Below, piece by piece: positions 42,634 to 51,372 of a stretch of DNA of 64,000 nucleotides (the first letter of the stretch is position 1; every line of letters begins with the position of its first letter). The DNA comes from Nocardioides sp. W7 (GTDB lineage: Bacteria; Actinomycetota; Actinomycetes; Propionibacteriales; Nocardioidaceae). Under the pieces are notes generated by a model. It had not been told where the DNA came from and made no database searches. It worked only from the letters and a program-made list of their open reading frames with translations. The translations under genes were made by a program, and so were the position numbers. The stretch lies in assembly GCF_022919075.1 (NCBI RefSeq), contig NZ_CP095078.1, positions 1,922,001 through 1,986,000 on the forward strand, in the 5' to 3' direction.

Positions 42634-43827
42634 CTACCGGGGGTGGTGCCCCTTGTGGTGGTGCCCCTTCCGCCCGAGCTCCAGCTTGCTGAGCGAGCCG
42701 GGCCCGAAGATCGGACCGGTCACGTACGCCGTGTTGTCGACGACGTCGACGCCACCCGGGGTGATGAGCATGCCCGGCGCCAACTCCTTGGCACGGACGC
42801 CGCCGTGCCAGGAGCGAGTGAGGGCGTGCAGCGCGCCCACCTCGGCGCCGGGCACGCCCAGCTCGAACGCGAACCAGCTGAGCTTCGACAGCGACAGCGC
42901 GTAGACGGTGTCGTCCTTGCCCACGGCGAGGTCGACGATCGAGGTCTGACCGTCCGCCCAGCGCTTGCACGAGCCGGAGTACGGCGCATCCGGGTCGCAC
43001 ACCGCTCCGGTCGTGCCCGGCCTGACCCGCCAGATCTGCGAGGTGCCGGGAGTGGCCGGGAAGCCGCGTAGCTCACCGATGTAGATTGAGCCGTCCTGGC
43101 CCACCGCGACCGAGGTCGCCACGGCCTCGGCCGGGATCGGGGTGCCGGCGGGCGGGAACCCCGTGGGCTGGCCTTCCGGGTCGGTGGCCGGGAGCCCCTC
43201 CGGCACCGGGACGGTGCGGGGCTTGAGCCGCGCGACCGTGGTGATGCGGCGGCCGTTCTTCGACACCTTCAGCACGTCGTTGCCGGCGGCGTCCGCGACC
43301 AGGACCGCGCCGTTGCCGAGCACGGCCAGCCCGTAGGGGTTGCTCTCGCCGGCCGGGCCCTCCTGGTTGTAGGGATCGTGGTCACCGGCCTGGTAGGCGG
43401 CGATGTCGGCGACGAACGCCGGTGCGGCGTACCCGGGACGCCACTTGTACAGCGTGGCCGCTCCCGGGACGGGCGGGCCACCGGGCTCGCCGCCGGCGCC
43501 GGTGAGGATGTAGACGGTGCCGTGCCTACCGGCGGCGACCGCGGGCGGGAAGCCTCCGGCCACGCTGCCGAGGGGGATGACCAAGGCCTGCTTGTGGCGA
43601 CGCTCGACGACCAGGCTGAAGGAGCCGTCGCCCTCGGCGACCAGCGTGCGGCCGTCGCCGAGCGCGTCGACTCCCCGGGGACCGTCGAGCGCGGTCACGG
43701 TTTGCAGGCCGGAGGAGTGCCCGGGGTGGTGGCCGCCGTGGCCACCGCCCGCGGTCGCGGGCGCGAGGGTGGAGAGCACGAGAGCGGCTGCTGCCGCGGG
43801 TGCGATGAGTGTGAGATGGCGGTGCAT
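42634..43827 (-). CDS. ScyD/ScyE family secreted protein
   Basis: A 397-residue exported protein with a signal peptide to about residue 26, a His/Gly-rich start (GGGHGGHHPGH), a repetitive beta-propeller-like body and a His/Lys-rich tail (GRKGHHHKGHHPR). The body matches ScyD/ScyE proteins, first known from cyanobacterial scytonemin synthesis but widespread elsewhere without that role. The two His clusters suggest metal binding. The ATG at 43827 follows a GGAAGGTCCCC stretch and gives the signal peptide; longer upstream open codons belong to other strands. Confidence 0.85.
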   Translation of the reverse strand: MHRHLTLIAPAAAAALVLSTLAPATAGGGHGGHHPGHSSGLQTVTALDGPRGVDALGDGRTLVAEGDGSFSLVVERRHKQALVIPLGSVAGGFPPAVAAGRHGTVYILTGAGGEPGGPPVPGAATLYKWRPGYAAPAFVADIAAYQAGDHDPYNQEGPAGESNPYGLAVLGNGAVLVADAAGNDVLKVSKNGRRITTVARLKPRTVPVPEGLPATDPEGQPTGFPPAGTPIPAEAVATSVAVGQDGSIYIGELRGFPATPGTSQIWRVRPGTTGAVCDPDAPYSGSCKRWADGQTSIVDLAVGKDDTVYALSLSKLSWFAFELGVPGAEVGALHALTRSWHGGVRAKELAPGMLITPGGVDVVDNTAYVTGPIFGPGSLSKLELGRKGHHHKGHHPR

Positions 43828-43962
43828 GGGGGACCTTCCAGGATCGGGGGACAGGGCCGCCTCCCACGTAAGCCCCGCGCGATCCGGTTCGTCATCACCA
43901 CTTGTGACCACTTCGTACCCGACCGGCAAGAATGGCCCTCCCCCTACGAAAGCGACGGACCC

Positions 43963-44952
43963 ATGGAGAACAGGACCCTCGGCCGCACCGGCCGGGACGT
44001 CTCGGTGATCGGGCTCGGGACCTGGCAGCTGGGGGCCGACTGGGGCGAGGTCACCGAGCAGGACGCGACCGCGGTGCTGGCCGCGAGCGTCGAGGCCGGG
44101 GTGAGCTTCTTCGACACCGCCGACGTGTACGGCGACGGCCGCAGCGAGCAGGTGATCGGCCGGTTCCTGGCCGACCGCGAGGGCATCACCGTCGCCACCA
44201 AGATGGGCCGCCGGCTGGAGCAGGTCCCGGCGAACTACGTGCTGGAGAACTTCCGCGCCTGGACGGACCGCTCGCGCCGCAACCTCGGCGTCGACACCCT
44301 CGACCTGGTGCAGCTGCACTGCCCGCCGAGCGCCACGATCGACGACGACGCGACGTACGACGCCCTCGACACGCTGGTCGTCGAGGGCGCGATCGCGGCG
44401 TACGGCGTCTCCGTCGAGACCGTCGGCCAGGCCCTCAGCGCGATCGCCCGGCCGCACGTCGCGAGCATCCAGATCATCCTCAACGCCTTCCGGCTCAAGC
44501 CGCTCGACGAGGTGCTGCCCGCGGCGCGGGAGGCCGGGGTCGGCATCATCGCGCGGGTGCCGCTGGCGTCCGGGCTGCTGAGCGGGAAGTACGACGAGCG
44601 CACGACGTTCGCCGCCGACGACCACCGCACCTACAACCGCGACGGCAGCGCGTTCGACGTGGGCGAGACCTTCTCCGGCGTGGACTTCGAGGCCGGCGTG
44701 GCCGCGGCGCGTGAGTTTGCCGAGCTGGTCGGCCGGCACCGGCCGGTCGGGGCGACGGCGGCCCAGGTCGCGCTGGCGTGGGTGGCGCAGCTCGACGGGG
44801 TCAGCACCGTCATCCCCGGCGCCCGCAACCCCGACCAGGCTCGCGCCAACGCGGCCGCGGGGTCGCTCCCGCCGCTCGCGCCCGAGCTGCTGGAAGGGAT
44901 CGCCCGGCTGTACGACACCTACTTCCGCGAGGCGGTCCACGACCGCTGGTGA
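43963..44952 (+). CDS. Aldo/keto reductase
   Basis: A 329-residue NAD(P)H-dependent reductase. The catalytic tetrad is complete: Asp51, Tyr56, Lys80 and His119 (FFDTADVYG, VATKMG, VQLHC). A C-terminal PGARNPDQARAN segment binds the cofactor's phosphate. It should reduce a carbonyl compound or act on a sugar; the substrate is not evident. The ATG at 43963 gives the standard MENRTLGRTG start. The RlmC gene follows after 11 bases. Confidence 0.92.
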   Translation: MENRTLGRTGRDVSVIGLGTWQLGADWGEVTEQDATAVLAASVEAGVSFFDTADVYGDGRSEQVIGRFLADREGITVATKMGRRLEQVPANYVLENFRAWTDRSRRNLGVDTLDLVQLHCPPSATIDDDATYDALDTLVVEGAIAAYGVSVETVGQALSAIARPHVASIQIILNAFRLKPLDEVLPAAREAGVGIIARVPLASGLLSGKYDERTTFAADDHRTYNRDGSAFDVGETFSGVDFEAGVAAAREFAELVGRHRPVGATAAQVALAWVAQLDGVSTVIPGARNPDQARANAAAGSLPPLAPELLEGIARLYDTYFREAVHDRW

Positions 44953-44963
44953 GCTGATCGACG

Positions 44964-46076
44964 ATGCAGTGTGACTACTTCGACGCGGGGGTCTGCCGGT
45001 CGTGCACCTGGATGGGCCAGGGGTACGACGAGCAGCTCGCCGCCAAGCAGGCGCGCTGTGCCGAGCTGCTCGCGCCCTGGCCCGGCCTCGACTGGCTGCC
45101 TCCGGTCACCAGCCCGGAGTCGGGGTTCCGCAACAAGGCGAAGATGGTCGTCGCCGGCACGGTCGAGGCCCCCACGCTGGGCATCCTGGACCCGACCGGT
45201 GGTGGGGTCGACCTGCGCGGCTGCGGGCTGCACGACCCGCGGCTGGCCGACGCGCTGCCGGTGCTCGCGGAGTTCGTGACCCGGGCCGCGCTCACGCCGT
45301 ACGACGTCCCGCAGCGTCGCGGCGAGCTCAAGCACCTGATCGTGACGGTGTCGCCCGACGGCGAGCTGATGGTGCGGCTCGTGCTGCGCTCCACCGAGTC
45401 GGTCGCCCGGATCCGCAAGCACCTGCCCTGGCTCGCCGAGCGGCTGCCGCTCGCCGTCGTCTCGGTCAACCTGCAGCCCGCCCACAAGGCGGTGCTGGAG
45501 GGGGAGCGGGAGGAGGTGCTGCTCGGTGACACGCTGCCGATGCGCACCGGCGAGGTGGTGCTGCACCTGCGACCGCAGAGCTTCTTCCAGACCAACGGCC
45601 ACGTCGGTGCCGAGCTCTACCGGCAGGCGGCCGGCTGGGTGGCGGAGCTGGCACCGGCCTCGGTGTGGGACCTGTACTGCGGGGTCGGCGGCTTCGCCCT
45701 CCACCTCGCCGCCCCCGGCCGCTCGGTCGTCGGCGTCGAGGTCAGCGAGGAGGCGATCGCCAGTGCCCGACAGAGTGCGACCGACCTCGCGCACGTCTCG
45801 TTCGTGGCCGCAGACGCGACCACCTGGGCGCCCGCGCAGCCCGCTGCGCCCGAGCTGGTCGTGGTCAACCCGCCCCGGCGCGGGATCGGTCCCGACCTGG
45901 CCGGCTGGCTCGAGACGTCGGGGGTCCCGCACGTCCTCTACTCCAGCTGCAACGCCGTCACGCTGGCCCGTGACCTGGCCGCGATGCCGGCGTACCGGCC
46001 CGTCACTGCGCGGCTGCTCGACATGTTCCCCCAGACCGCGCACTTCGAGGTCGTCACGCTGCTGACCCGGGCGTAG
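44964..46076 (+). CDS. rlmC: RlmC-like 23S rRNA uracil-C5 methyltransferase
   Basis: A 370-residue RNA methyltransferase of the RumB/RlmC group. An iron-sulfur cluster is expected from Cys3, Cys11, Cys14 and Cys87. The SAM fold includes VWDLYCGVGGFALHLA and VVNPPRRG, and Cys329 in SSCNAV is the nucleophile that attacks uracil. RlmC methylates U747 of 23S rRNA. The start at 44964 gives the conserved MQCDYFDAG N-terminus. The specific target base is inferred from the family. Confidence 0.9.
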   Translation: MQCDYFDAGVCRSCTWMGQGYDEQLAAKQARCAELLAPWPGLDWLPPVTSPESGFRNKAKMVVAGTVEAPTLGILDPTGGGVDLRGCGLHDPRLADALPVLAEFVTRAALTPYDVPQRRGELKHLIVTVSPDGELMVRLVLRSTESVARIRKHLPWLAERLPLAVVSVNLQPAHKAVLEGEREEVLLGDTLPMRTGEVVLHLRPQSFFQTNGHVGAELYRQAAGWVAELAPASVWDLYCGVGGFALHLAAPGRSVVGVEVSEEAIASARQSATDLAHVSFVAADATTWAPAQPAAPELVVVNPPRRGIGPDLAGWLETSGVPHVLYSSCNAVTLARDLAAMPAYRPVTARLLDMFPQTAHFEVVTLLTRA

Positions 46077-46089
46077 CCGGCGTCCGAAA

Positions 46090-46160
46090 GGTGTTGCCGT
46101 TGGTGACCAAACGACAACGGATCCGCCGCTGGCTTGCGGTTGGTGACCAAACGGCACGCC
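46090..46160. repeat. Imperfect 70-base palindrome with nested 15-base repeats
   Basis: GTTGGTGACCAAACG occurs twice on the same strand (46099-46113 and 46139-46153), each containing the palindrome TTGGTGACCAA. The flanks also pair, so the whole folds into a large imperfect hairpin. It lies 14 bases after the RlmC stop. Confidence 0.7.
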
Positions 46161-46281
46161 CTTCCGCGGGAGCCGCCGCAGCTCTCCTGACCTCCGGTGT
46201 CTCGGTTCTGGTCCTGGTGCACCAGGCCCACCGTGACGAGGGCGACGTCGCGCAGGTTCGAGAAACGGGGGACCGGGTCGG

Positions 46282-46287
46282 TACCGT
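46282..46287 (+). promoter_or_regulatory. Leaderless promoter box
   Basis: TACCGT is followed by 8 bases and the ATG at 46296; an ATG 6 bases earlier is too close to the box. Confidence 0.5.
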
Positions 46288-46295
46288 CGATGGGG

Positions 46296-47120
46296 ATGAC
46301 TGACGCCCCACCTGACCCCCAGCCCACGCTCGACATCGACTGGCTCAAGACCCTCGCCGGCGCCCTCGCGGCGGTGACCACCGCCGTCCTGCTCTCGACC
46401 CTCGGGGCGGCCGGCACCCTGATCGGCGCCGCCTTCGGCAGTGTGGCCGCCACCGTCGGCACCGCGCTCTACAGCCAGGGCCTGGCCAGCAGCCGCCAGA
46501 AGGTCGCGAAGGTCGCGAAGGAGAACGCGCTGCTCAAGGTCGGCGTCGCCCAGTCGGAGGTACGCCGGGCCGCTCGCCGGCACGGCGACACCGCAGCCGT
46601 CGACGCGCATCTCGAGCACGCCGACGAGCAGTTGGGCGAGGCCCGGCAGGAGCTCGACGCGGCCTCGTCCCGGGGCTCCTGGCGGACGGCCCTGCCGTGG
46701 CGGCGAGTCGCGCTGCTCGCGGCCGGCACCTTCGTCGTCGCGATGCTGGTGCTGCTCGCCTTCGAGGCCGTCGGGGGCAAGCCGGTGTCGTCGTACACCG
46801 GTGGCACCGACGGGAGCGGCGGCACCTCCATCAGCCGGCTGGGCGGCTCCAGCGGCTCCGACGACCGGTCGGACGACAGCGGCCGCGACAGCGACCGGGA
46901 CCGAGACCGAGACCGGAAGCAGCAGGACGACCGGGACGAGTCGGAAGCCCCGTCGCCCAGCCCGACCGACGAGCCCACCGAGGCGCCGAGCGAGACGCCC
47001 ACGCCGTTGCAGCAGCCGTCGGACGAGCCGACCCAGGCGCCGACCGAGGCACCCACCGAGACGCCGGGCGGCGCGACCGCCCCGTCGCCGACCGCCCCGG
47101 CGCCGAGCCCGGCCGGGTGA
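46296..47120 (+). CDS. Membrane protein with disordered acidic tail
   Basis: A 274-residue protein with two N-terminal hydrophobic stretches (about 18-58), a helical segment (QKVAKVAKENALLKVGVAQSEV, shortened: QKVAKVAKENALL), a third membrane helix (about 137-158) and a long tail of Ser, Asp, Arg, Pro and Glu repeats ending in PAPSPAG. No domain is recognised. It overlaps the zinc-finger gene by GTGA, so they form a unit, and this unit is bracketed by two large palindromes. Confidence 0.6.
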   Translation: MTDAPPDPQPTLDIDWLKTLAGALAAVTTAVLLSTLGAAGTLIGAAFGSVAATVGTALYSQGLASSRQKVAKVAKENALLKVGVAQSEVRRAARRHGDTAAVDAHLEHADEQLGEARQELDAASSRGSWRTALPWRRVALLAAGTFVVAMLVLLAFEAVGGKPVSSYTGGTDGSGGTSISRLGGSSGSDDRSDDSGRDSDRDRDRDRKQQDDRDESEAPSPSPTDEPTEAPSETPTPLQQPSDEPTQAPTEAPTETPGGATAPSPTAPAPSPAG

Positions 47121-47446
47121 CCCCCGACGAGCGACTCCGGGAGGCGCACGCGGGCGTCGTACGACACCTGGCCGCGCTGCGCGGCGACTTCAGCGGGATG
47201 GTCGAGGCCTCCCGCGACTCCAACGCCGACGACGAGCACGATCCCGAGGGCCACACGATCGCGTTCGAGCGCTCCCAGCTGGACACGCTGATCCGGCAGG
47301 CCGAGTCGCGGCTCGCGGAGATCGACGCGGCCCTGGCGCGGCTGTCGGTCGGGACGTACGGCACCTGCGTGGTCTGCGGTCGCCCGATCCCGTCCGAGAG
47401 GCTGGAGGCTCGTCCGTCCGCGGCGAGCTGTGTCGGCTGCTCCTGA
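47117..47446 (+). CDS. TraR/DksA-type zinc finger protein
   Basis: A 109-residue protein with a helical N-terminal part and a C-terminal C4 zinc finger, YGTCVVCGRPIPSERLEARP followed by CVGC, the DksA/TraR signature. Such proteins enter the secondary channel of RNA polymerase and change its start-site choice, often with ppGpp, though small actinobacterial members are little studied. The conserved DxxDxA tip is not obvious, so activity may differ. It overlaps the upstream membrane protein gene by 4 bases. Confidence 0.85.
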   Translation: MTPDERLREAHAGVVRHLAALRGDFSGMVEASRDSNADDEHDPEGHTIAFERSQLDTLIRQAESRLAEIDAALARLSVGTYGTCVVCGRPIPSERLEARPSAASCVGCS

Positions 47447-47476
47447 GGCGGCAGGCCCCGGGAAACGGGAGCCCCA

Positions 47477-47564
47477 GGTTCATCACGGTATGTAGACCAG
47501 TTCGCACCTCCCATGGCGTACCCATCGTGGGAGGTGTCGGCTCGTCTGCATACCGTGATGAACC
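47477..47564. repeat. 88-base near-perfect palindrome
   Basis: The outer arms (47477-47497 and 47544-47564) pair over 21 bases with one mismatch, the first 16 perfectly. A second perfect 9-base stem (CACCTCCCA arm) lies inside, with a 14-base loop. It begins 31 bases after the zinc-finger gene stop. It could terminate transcription or be a mobile palindrome. Confidence 0.8.
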
Positions 47565-47651
47565 AGCAGCCCCCGCCCCGCCCCCGCACCCCCGCCCCAA
47601 GCCGATCCGGCCCCGCTTCGTGACCGACCGCCGGGTGGGTACCGAGACCTC

Positions 47652-48341
47652 ATGCCACTCCTCGCCTCGGTCCGTCACGGCGCCGCCTCGCTGGGCGGTG
47701 CGCTGCTCGCGACGGCGACCCGCGCGACCTCGGCGATCCGCCCCGCCGCGAAGCCGTTGCACCCGCGCGGCCGGGTCCGGCAGGGCCGCCTCCACCGCAC
47801 CGGCGTCGAGCCGGCGCTCGGGACGGCGCTGGGGGTGGAGTTCCTCGACGCGGCGGGAGTCGACGAGGTCGTGGTGCGGGAGTCGCGTGCGCTCGGGCTC
47901 CCGCAGGCCCTCCCCGATATCCACGGGCTGGCGATCCGGGTCCCGAACGCCGACGGCAGCCACGGCGACCTGCTGTTCGCGAGCACGGGGTGGGGTCGGG
48001 TCAGCCGGTTCGTGCTGACCGCGAGCCGGTCGACCTACGGCCGGCCGATGACGACGCTGCTGCCGTACCGCACGGCGGCCGGCCCGGTCCTGCTCGGGGC
48101 CCGGAGCAGCGGGCCCGAGACGATCGAGCTGGCCTGCTCGGTGGGAGACGGTGCCTGGCACCACTTCGCCGAGCTGCGCCTCTCCGAGCGAGACGCCGGC
48201 CCCGAGGACCTCGACTCCGGCGGCGGCATCTCCTTCGACCCGGTGCTGAACCGACTGCCCGGCCTCGACCAGTACGGCTGGGTGGAGCGGCTCCGGGAGC
48301 CGTCGTACGACGAGGCCCGCACCCACCGCGGCCGGGGCTGA
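47652..48341 (+). CDS. Uncharacterised protein with faint catalase-core resemblance
   Basis: A 229-residue protein. The start is helical and basic, then a segment RGRVRQGRLHRTGVEP and DIHGLAIRVPNADGSHGDLL resembles the opening strands of catalase-like barrels (RG, then D-RG-A-R-P), but no haem ligand or catalytic His-Asn pair can be assigned. Similar proteins are often left as hypothetical. TACCGA lies 6 bases before the ATG, a degenerate leaderless box. The hydrolase gene follows after 10 bases and is probably in one operon. Confidence 0.6.
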   Translation: MPLLASVRHGAASLGGALLATATRATSAIRPAAKPLHPRGRVRQGRLHRTGVEPALGTALGVEFLDAAGVDEVVVRESRALGLPQALPDIHGLAIRVPNADGSHGDLLFASTGWGRVSRFVLTASRSTYGRPMTTLLPYRTAAGPVLLGARSSGPETIELACSVGDGAWHHFAELRLSERDAGPEDLDSGGGISFDPVLNRLPGLDQYGWVERLREPSYDEARTHRGRG

Positions 48342-48351
48342 ACGGATCACG

Positions 48352-48978
48352 ATGACCGAGCCCCGCCTGGTCCCGATCGCCGAGCCGCGCCGTCCGGAGG
48401 GGGTGGTCCTGGTGCTGCACGGTGGGGCCTCGCGCCCCGGCAACCCGATGGTCCGGCCCACCCAGCTCTCAGTCCTCCGGATGATCCCGGTCGCCCGACG
48501 GATCGCCCGCGCCACGCGCGGCCGGGTCGCGGTCTACCGGTTGCTGAACTCCCATCGCGGCTGGGACACCGAGCACACGCCGGTCAAGGACACGGCCTGG
48601 GCGCTCGACCGGGTCCGGGACCGGCTGGGGCGGCGGCTGCCGACCTGCCTGGTCGGCCACTCGCTCGGCGGGCGGGCCGCGCTGCTGGCCGGGGTCGAGC
48701 CCGACGTCGTGGGCGTGGTGGCGCTCAACCCGTGGGTCTACCCGACCGACAGCGCCGACCTCACCGGTCGGCGGGTGCTGGTGGTGCACGGCGACGCCGA
48801 CCGGGTCGCGTCGCCGGAGCGTGCGGCCCAGGTGGCCCGCCGGCTCTCGCGGACCGCGGAGGTCGAGTGGCGCACCGTGTCGGGCGGCAAGCACGCCATG
48901 CTGCGGCACGGCGCCGACTTCGAACGCGCCGCCGCCGAATTCGTCGTTATGTCGTTGCTTGGCGGCCGGGTGCCCTAG
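48352..48978 (+). CDS. Alpha/beta hydrolase
   Basis: A 208-residue hydrolase. The nucleophile elbow is GHSLGGRAAL, the oxyanion region is LHGGASRP near the start, an Asp follows in VHGDADRVASP, and the catalytic His is in GGKHAML. It should cleave an ester or similar bond in the cytoplasm. The substrate is unknown. No signal peptide is seen. Confidence 0.88.
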   Translation: MTEPRLVPIAEPRRPEGVVLVLHGGASRPGNPMVRPTQLSVLRMIPVARRIARATRGRVAVYRLLNSHRGWDTEHTPVKDTAWALDRVRDRLGRRLPTCLVGHSLGGRAALLAGVEPDVVGVVALNPWVYPTDSADLTGRRVLVVHGDADRVASPERAAQVARRLSRTAEVEWRTVSGGKHAMLRHGADFERAAAEFVVMSLLGGRVP

Positions 48979-49020
48979 GTTCGGGGCCGTCTCGACCCTG
49001 TGAACCTTTGGAGCAAACAC

Positions 49021-49440
49021 ATGACCGACTACAACCAGCCCGCTCCGCCCCCGCCGTACGGCGGAGTCCCCGTCGCCGGCCCGATCGGCCAGGTCCGCAG
49101 CACCGGCACCTGCATCCTGCTGTTCATCGTCACCCTCGGCATCTACGGCTGGATCTACTACTACAAGACCCACGAGGAGATGAAGCAGCACAGCGGTCAG
49201 GGCATCGGCGGCGCGATCGCCCTGATCCTCGCGATCTTCATCAGCATCGTGAACCCGTACCTCCTCTCGGCCGAGGTCGGCAACCTGCGCAAGCTGCGCG
49301 GCCAGGAGCCGAAGGTCAGCGGTACGACGGGCCTGTGGTACTTCCCCGGCATGCTCATCCTGGTCGGACCCATCGTCTGGTTCGTGAAGACCAACGGTGC
49401 GCTCAACGAGTACTGGGTGTCGCAGGGCGCCACCGCCTGA
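49021..49440 (+). CDS. DUF4234 membrane protein
   Basis: A 139-residue protein with a Pro/Tyr-rich start and three predicted helices, including CILLFIVTLGIYGWIYYYKTH, the signature of DUF4234. The family is common in actinobacteria and of unknown role. The ATG at 49021 has GGAG 9 bases upstream. The gene stands between the hydrolase and gluconate kinase genes with its own upstream gap. Confidence 0.85.
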   Translation: MTDYNQPAPPPPYGGVPVAGPIGQVRSTGTCILLFIVTLGIYGWIYYYKTHEEMKQHSGQGIGGAIALILAIFISIVNPYLLSAEVGNLRKLRGQEPKVSGTTGLWYFPGMLILVGPIVWFVKTNGALNEYWVSQGATA

Positions 49441-49466
49441 CCCGGGCCGCCCCGGCACCGGTCGTC

Positions 49467-49472
49467 TACGGT
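49467..49472 (+). promoter_or_regulatory. Leaderless promoter box of the gluconokinase gene
   Basis: TACGGT is followed by 6 bases and the GTG at 49479. Confidence 0.6.
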
Positions 49473-49478
49473 GTCGGG

Positions 49479-49958
49479 GTGACTCACCCCATCGTCGTCA
49501 TGGGCGTCTCGGGTTCGGGCAAGTCCACCGTGGGAGCTGCGCTCGCGCAGCGGCTCCGGGTGCCCTTCGCCGATGCCGACGACCTGCACCCCGAGGCCAA
49601 CATCGCCAAGATGAGCCGGGGTGAGCCCCTCGACGACCACGACCGGTACCCCTGGCTCGAGAGCGTCGGTGCCTGGCTCGCCGACCACGCCGACGGCGGG
49701 GTGATGAGCTGCTCGGCGCTGAAGCGCAAGTACCGCGACCAGCTTCGCCACCACACCGCGATCGAGTTCGTGCTGCTCGCCGGCAGCCGTGAGGTCATCG
49801 AGCGGCGCCAAGCCTCCCGGCCCGGCCACTTCATGCCGGCCTCGCTGCTCTCCTCCCAGCTCGCGACCCTCGAGCCGCTCGAGCCCGACGAGGGCGGCGT
49901 GGTGCTCGACGTCGCCCAGGGTGTCGACGAGATCGTGGAGGGGTACGTCCGGGCATGA
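49479..49958 (+). CDS. gntK: Gluconokinase
   Basis: A 159-residue kinase. The P-loop GVSGSGKST covers residues 9-17, followed by DADDLHPEANIAKM and a lid with SRPGHFMPASLL, all typical of GntK. It phosphorylates gluconate to 6-phosphogluconate for the pentose phosphate path. The leaderless GTG at 49479 gives a normal length. The permease gene overlaps its stop in ATGA, so uptake and phosphorylation are made together. Confidence 0.94.
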   Translation: MTHPIVVMGVSGSGKSTVGAALAQRLRVPFADADDLHPEANIAKMSRGEPLDDHDRYPWLESVGAWLADHADGGVMSCSALKRKYRDQLRHHTAIEFVLLAGSREVIERRQASRPGHFMPASLLSSQLATLEPLEPDEGGVVLDVAQGVDEIVEGYVRA

Positions 49959-51343
49959 CTTCTGCCGTCCTGCCGCTGGCCACGGGTGACATCTACGAGC
50001 CGGTGGCGCCGGGCTGGCAGCTGGTCGTCGCGGCCCTCGGTGCCATCACGCTGCTGATCCTGCTGATCACCGTCGTCAAGCTGCACCCGTTCCTCGCGCT
50101 CATCATCGGCGGCCTGACCGTCGGCATCCTCGCCGGGCAGAACGTCGGCGACGTGCTCATCACCTTCACCGAAGGGTTCGGCAGCACCACCGCCGGCGTC
50201 GGCATCCTGATCGCGCTCGGCGCGATGTTCGCCAAGCTGCTCGCCGACTCGGGCGGTGCCGACCAGATCGTCGACACCATCGTGGGCCGGGCCTCGACGC
50301 GCGCCCTCCCGTGGGCGATGGCCTTGGTGGGAGCGATCATCGGCCTGCCGATGTTCTTCGAGATCGGCCTGGTGCTGCTGATGCCGGTCATCTACCTGGT
50401 CGCCCGCCGGGCCCAGGTCTCGCTGATCACCGTCGGCATCCCCGCGCTGGCCGGCCTGTCGGCCATGCACGGCTTCGTGCCTCCGCACCCCGGTCCGGTG
50501 GTGGCCGTCGACACCCTCGGCGCCGACCTCGGGGTGACCCTGGGACTGGGCCTGCTGGTCGCCGTGCCGACCATCATCGTCGCCGGCCCGCTCTTCGGGG
50601 CGGTCGCCGGACGCTGGGTCGACGTACCCGCCCCCGACACGTTCGAGGGGCGCGAGCAGGACGAGACCGGCCCGCGGCCGACCTTCGCCGTCACCATGGC
50701 CACCGTCCTGCTGCCCGTCGTGCTGATGCTCGGCCGGGCGGTCACCGAGATCGTCGTGGACGACGAGGACAACGGCTTCCAGCAGGTGATGGACGTCATC
50801 GGGCAGCCGATGGTCGCCCTGCTGATCTCCGTCCTGGTCGCGATGGTGACCTTCGGGCACGGGTCCGGGATGGACCTGAAGGAGATCGGCAGCACCGTCG
50901 AGTCGGCGTTGCCGGGCATCGCCGGGATCCTGCTCATCGTCGCGGCGGGCGGCGGGTTCAAGGAGGTCCTGGTCCGCACCGGGGTCGGCACCCTGCTCGC
51001 GGACTGGGCCAAGGACGCCGACTTCTCGGTCTACCTGCTGGCCTGGGTGATGGCCGTGCTGATCCGGCTCGCCACGGGCTCCGCGACCGTCGCCACCATC
51101 ACCGCCTCCTCGCTGATGGTCGGTCTCGTCGAGGGGATGTCCAGCGCCGAGACGTCGTTGGTGGTGCTCGCCGTCGGCGCCGGGTCGGTGTTCTTCTCCC
51201 ACGTCAACGACGCCGGCTTCTGGCTGGTGAAGGAGTACTTCAAGATCAGCGTCGGACAGACCATCAAGAGCTGGTCGCTGATGGAGACGGTGCTGTCGGT
51301 CAGCGGGCTGGGCTTCGTGCTGGTGCTGTCCCTGTTCGTCTGA
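49955..51343 (+). CDS. Gluconate:H+ symporter, GntP family
   Basis: A 462-residue permease with about 12 predicted membrane helices, including the GntP motifs GGLTVGILAGQN and HGFVPPHPGP. It imports gluconate or a related acid with protons. The ATG overlaps the gluconokinase stop. No GntR-type regulator is next to the pair, so control may be carried out elsewhere or by the kinase promoter. Confidence 0.94.
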   Translation: MTSAVLPLATGDIYEPVAPGWQLVVAALGAITLLILLITVVKLHPFLALIIGGLTVGILAGQNVGDVLITFTEGFGSTTAGVGILIALGAMFAKLLADSGGADQIVDTIVGRASTRALPWAMALVGAIIGLPMFFEIGLVLLMPVIYLVARRAQVSLITVGIPALAGLSAMHGFVPPHPGPVVAVDTLGADLGVTLGLGLLVAVPTIIVAGPLFGAVAGRWVDVPAPDTFEGREQDETGPRPTFAVTMATVLLPVVLMLGRAVTEIVVDDEDNGFQQVMDVIGQPMVALLISVLVAMVTFGHGSGMDLKEIGSTVESALPGIAGILLIVAAGGGFKEVLVRTGVGTLLADWAKDADFSVYLLAWVMAVLIRLATGSATVATITASSLMVGLVEGMSSAETSLVVLAVGAGSVFFSHVNDAGFWLVKEYFKISVGQTIKSWSLMETVLSVSGLGFVLVLSLFV

Positions 51344-51372
51344 CGGCCGCCCGTGCCTACGAGGGGCGTGGG

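Noticed and set aside
46077..46295. A small gene in the region of the first palindrome.
   Set aside because: Open frames exist on both strands but they run through the palindrome and lack a start signal or recognisable protein.
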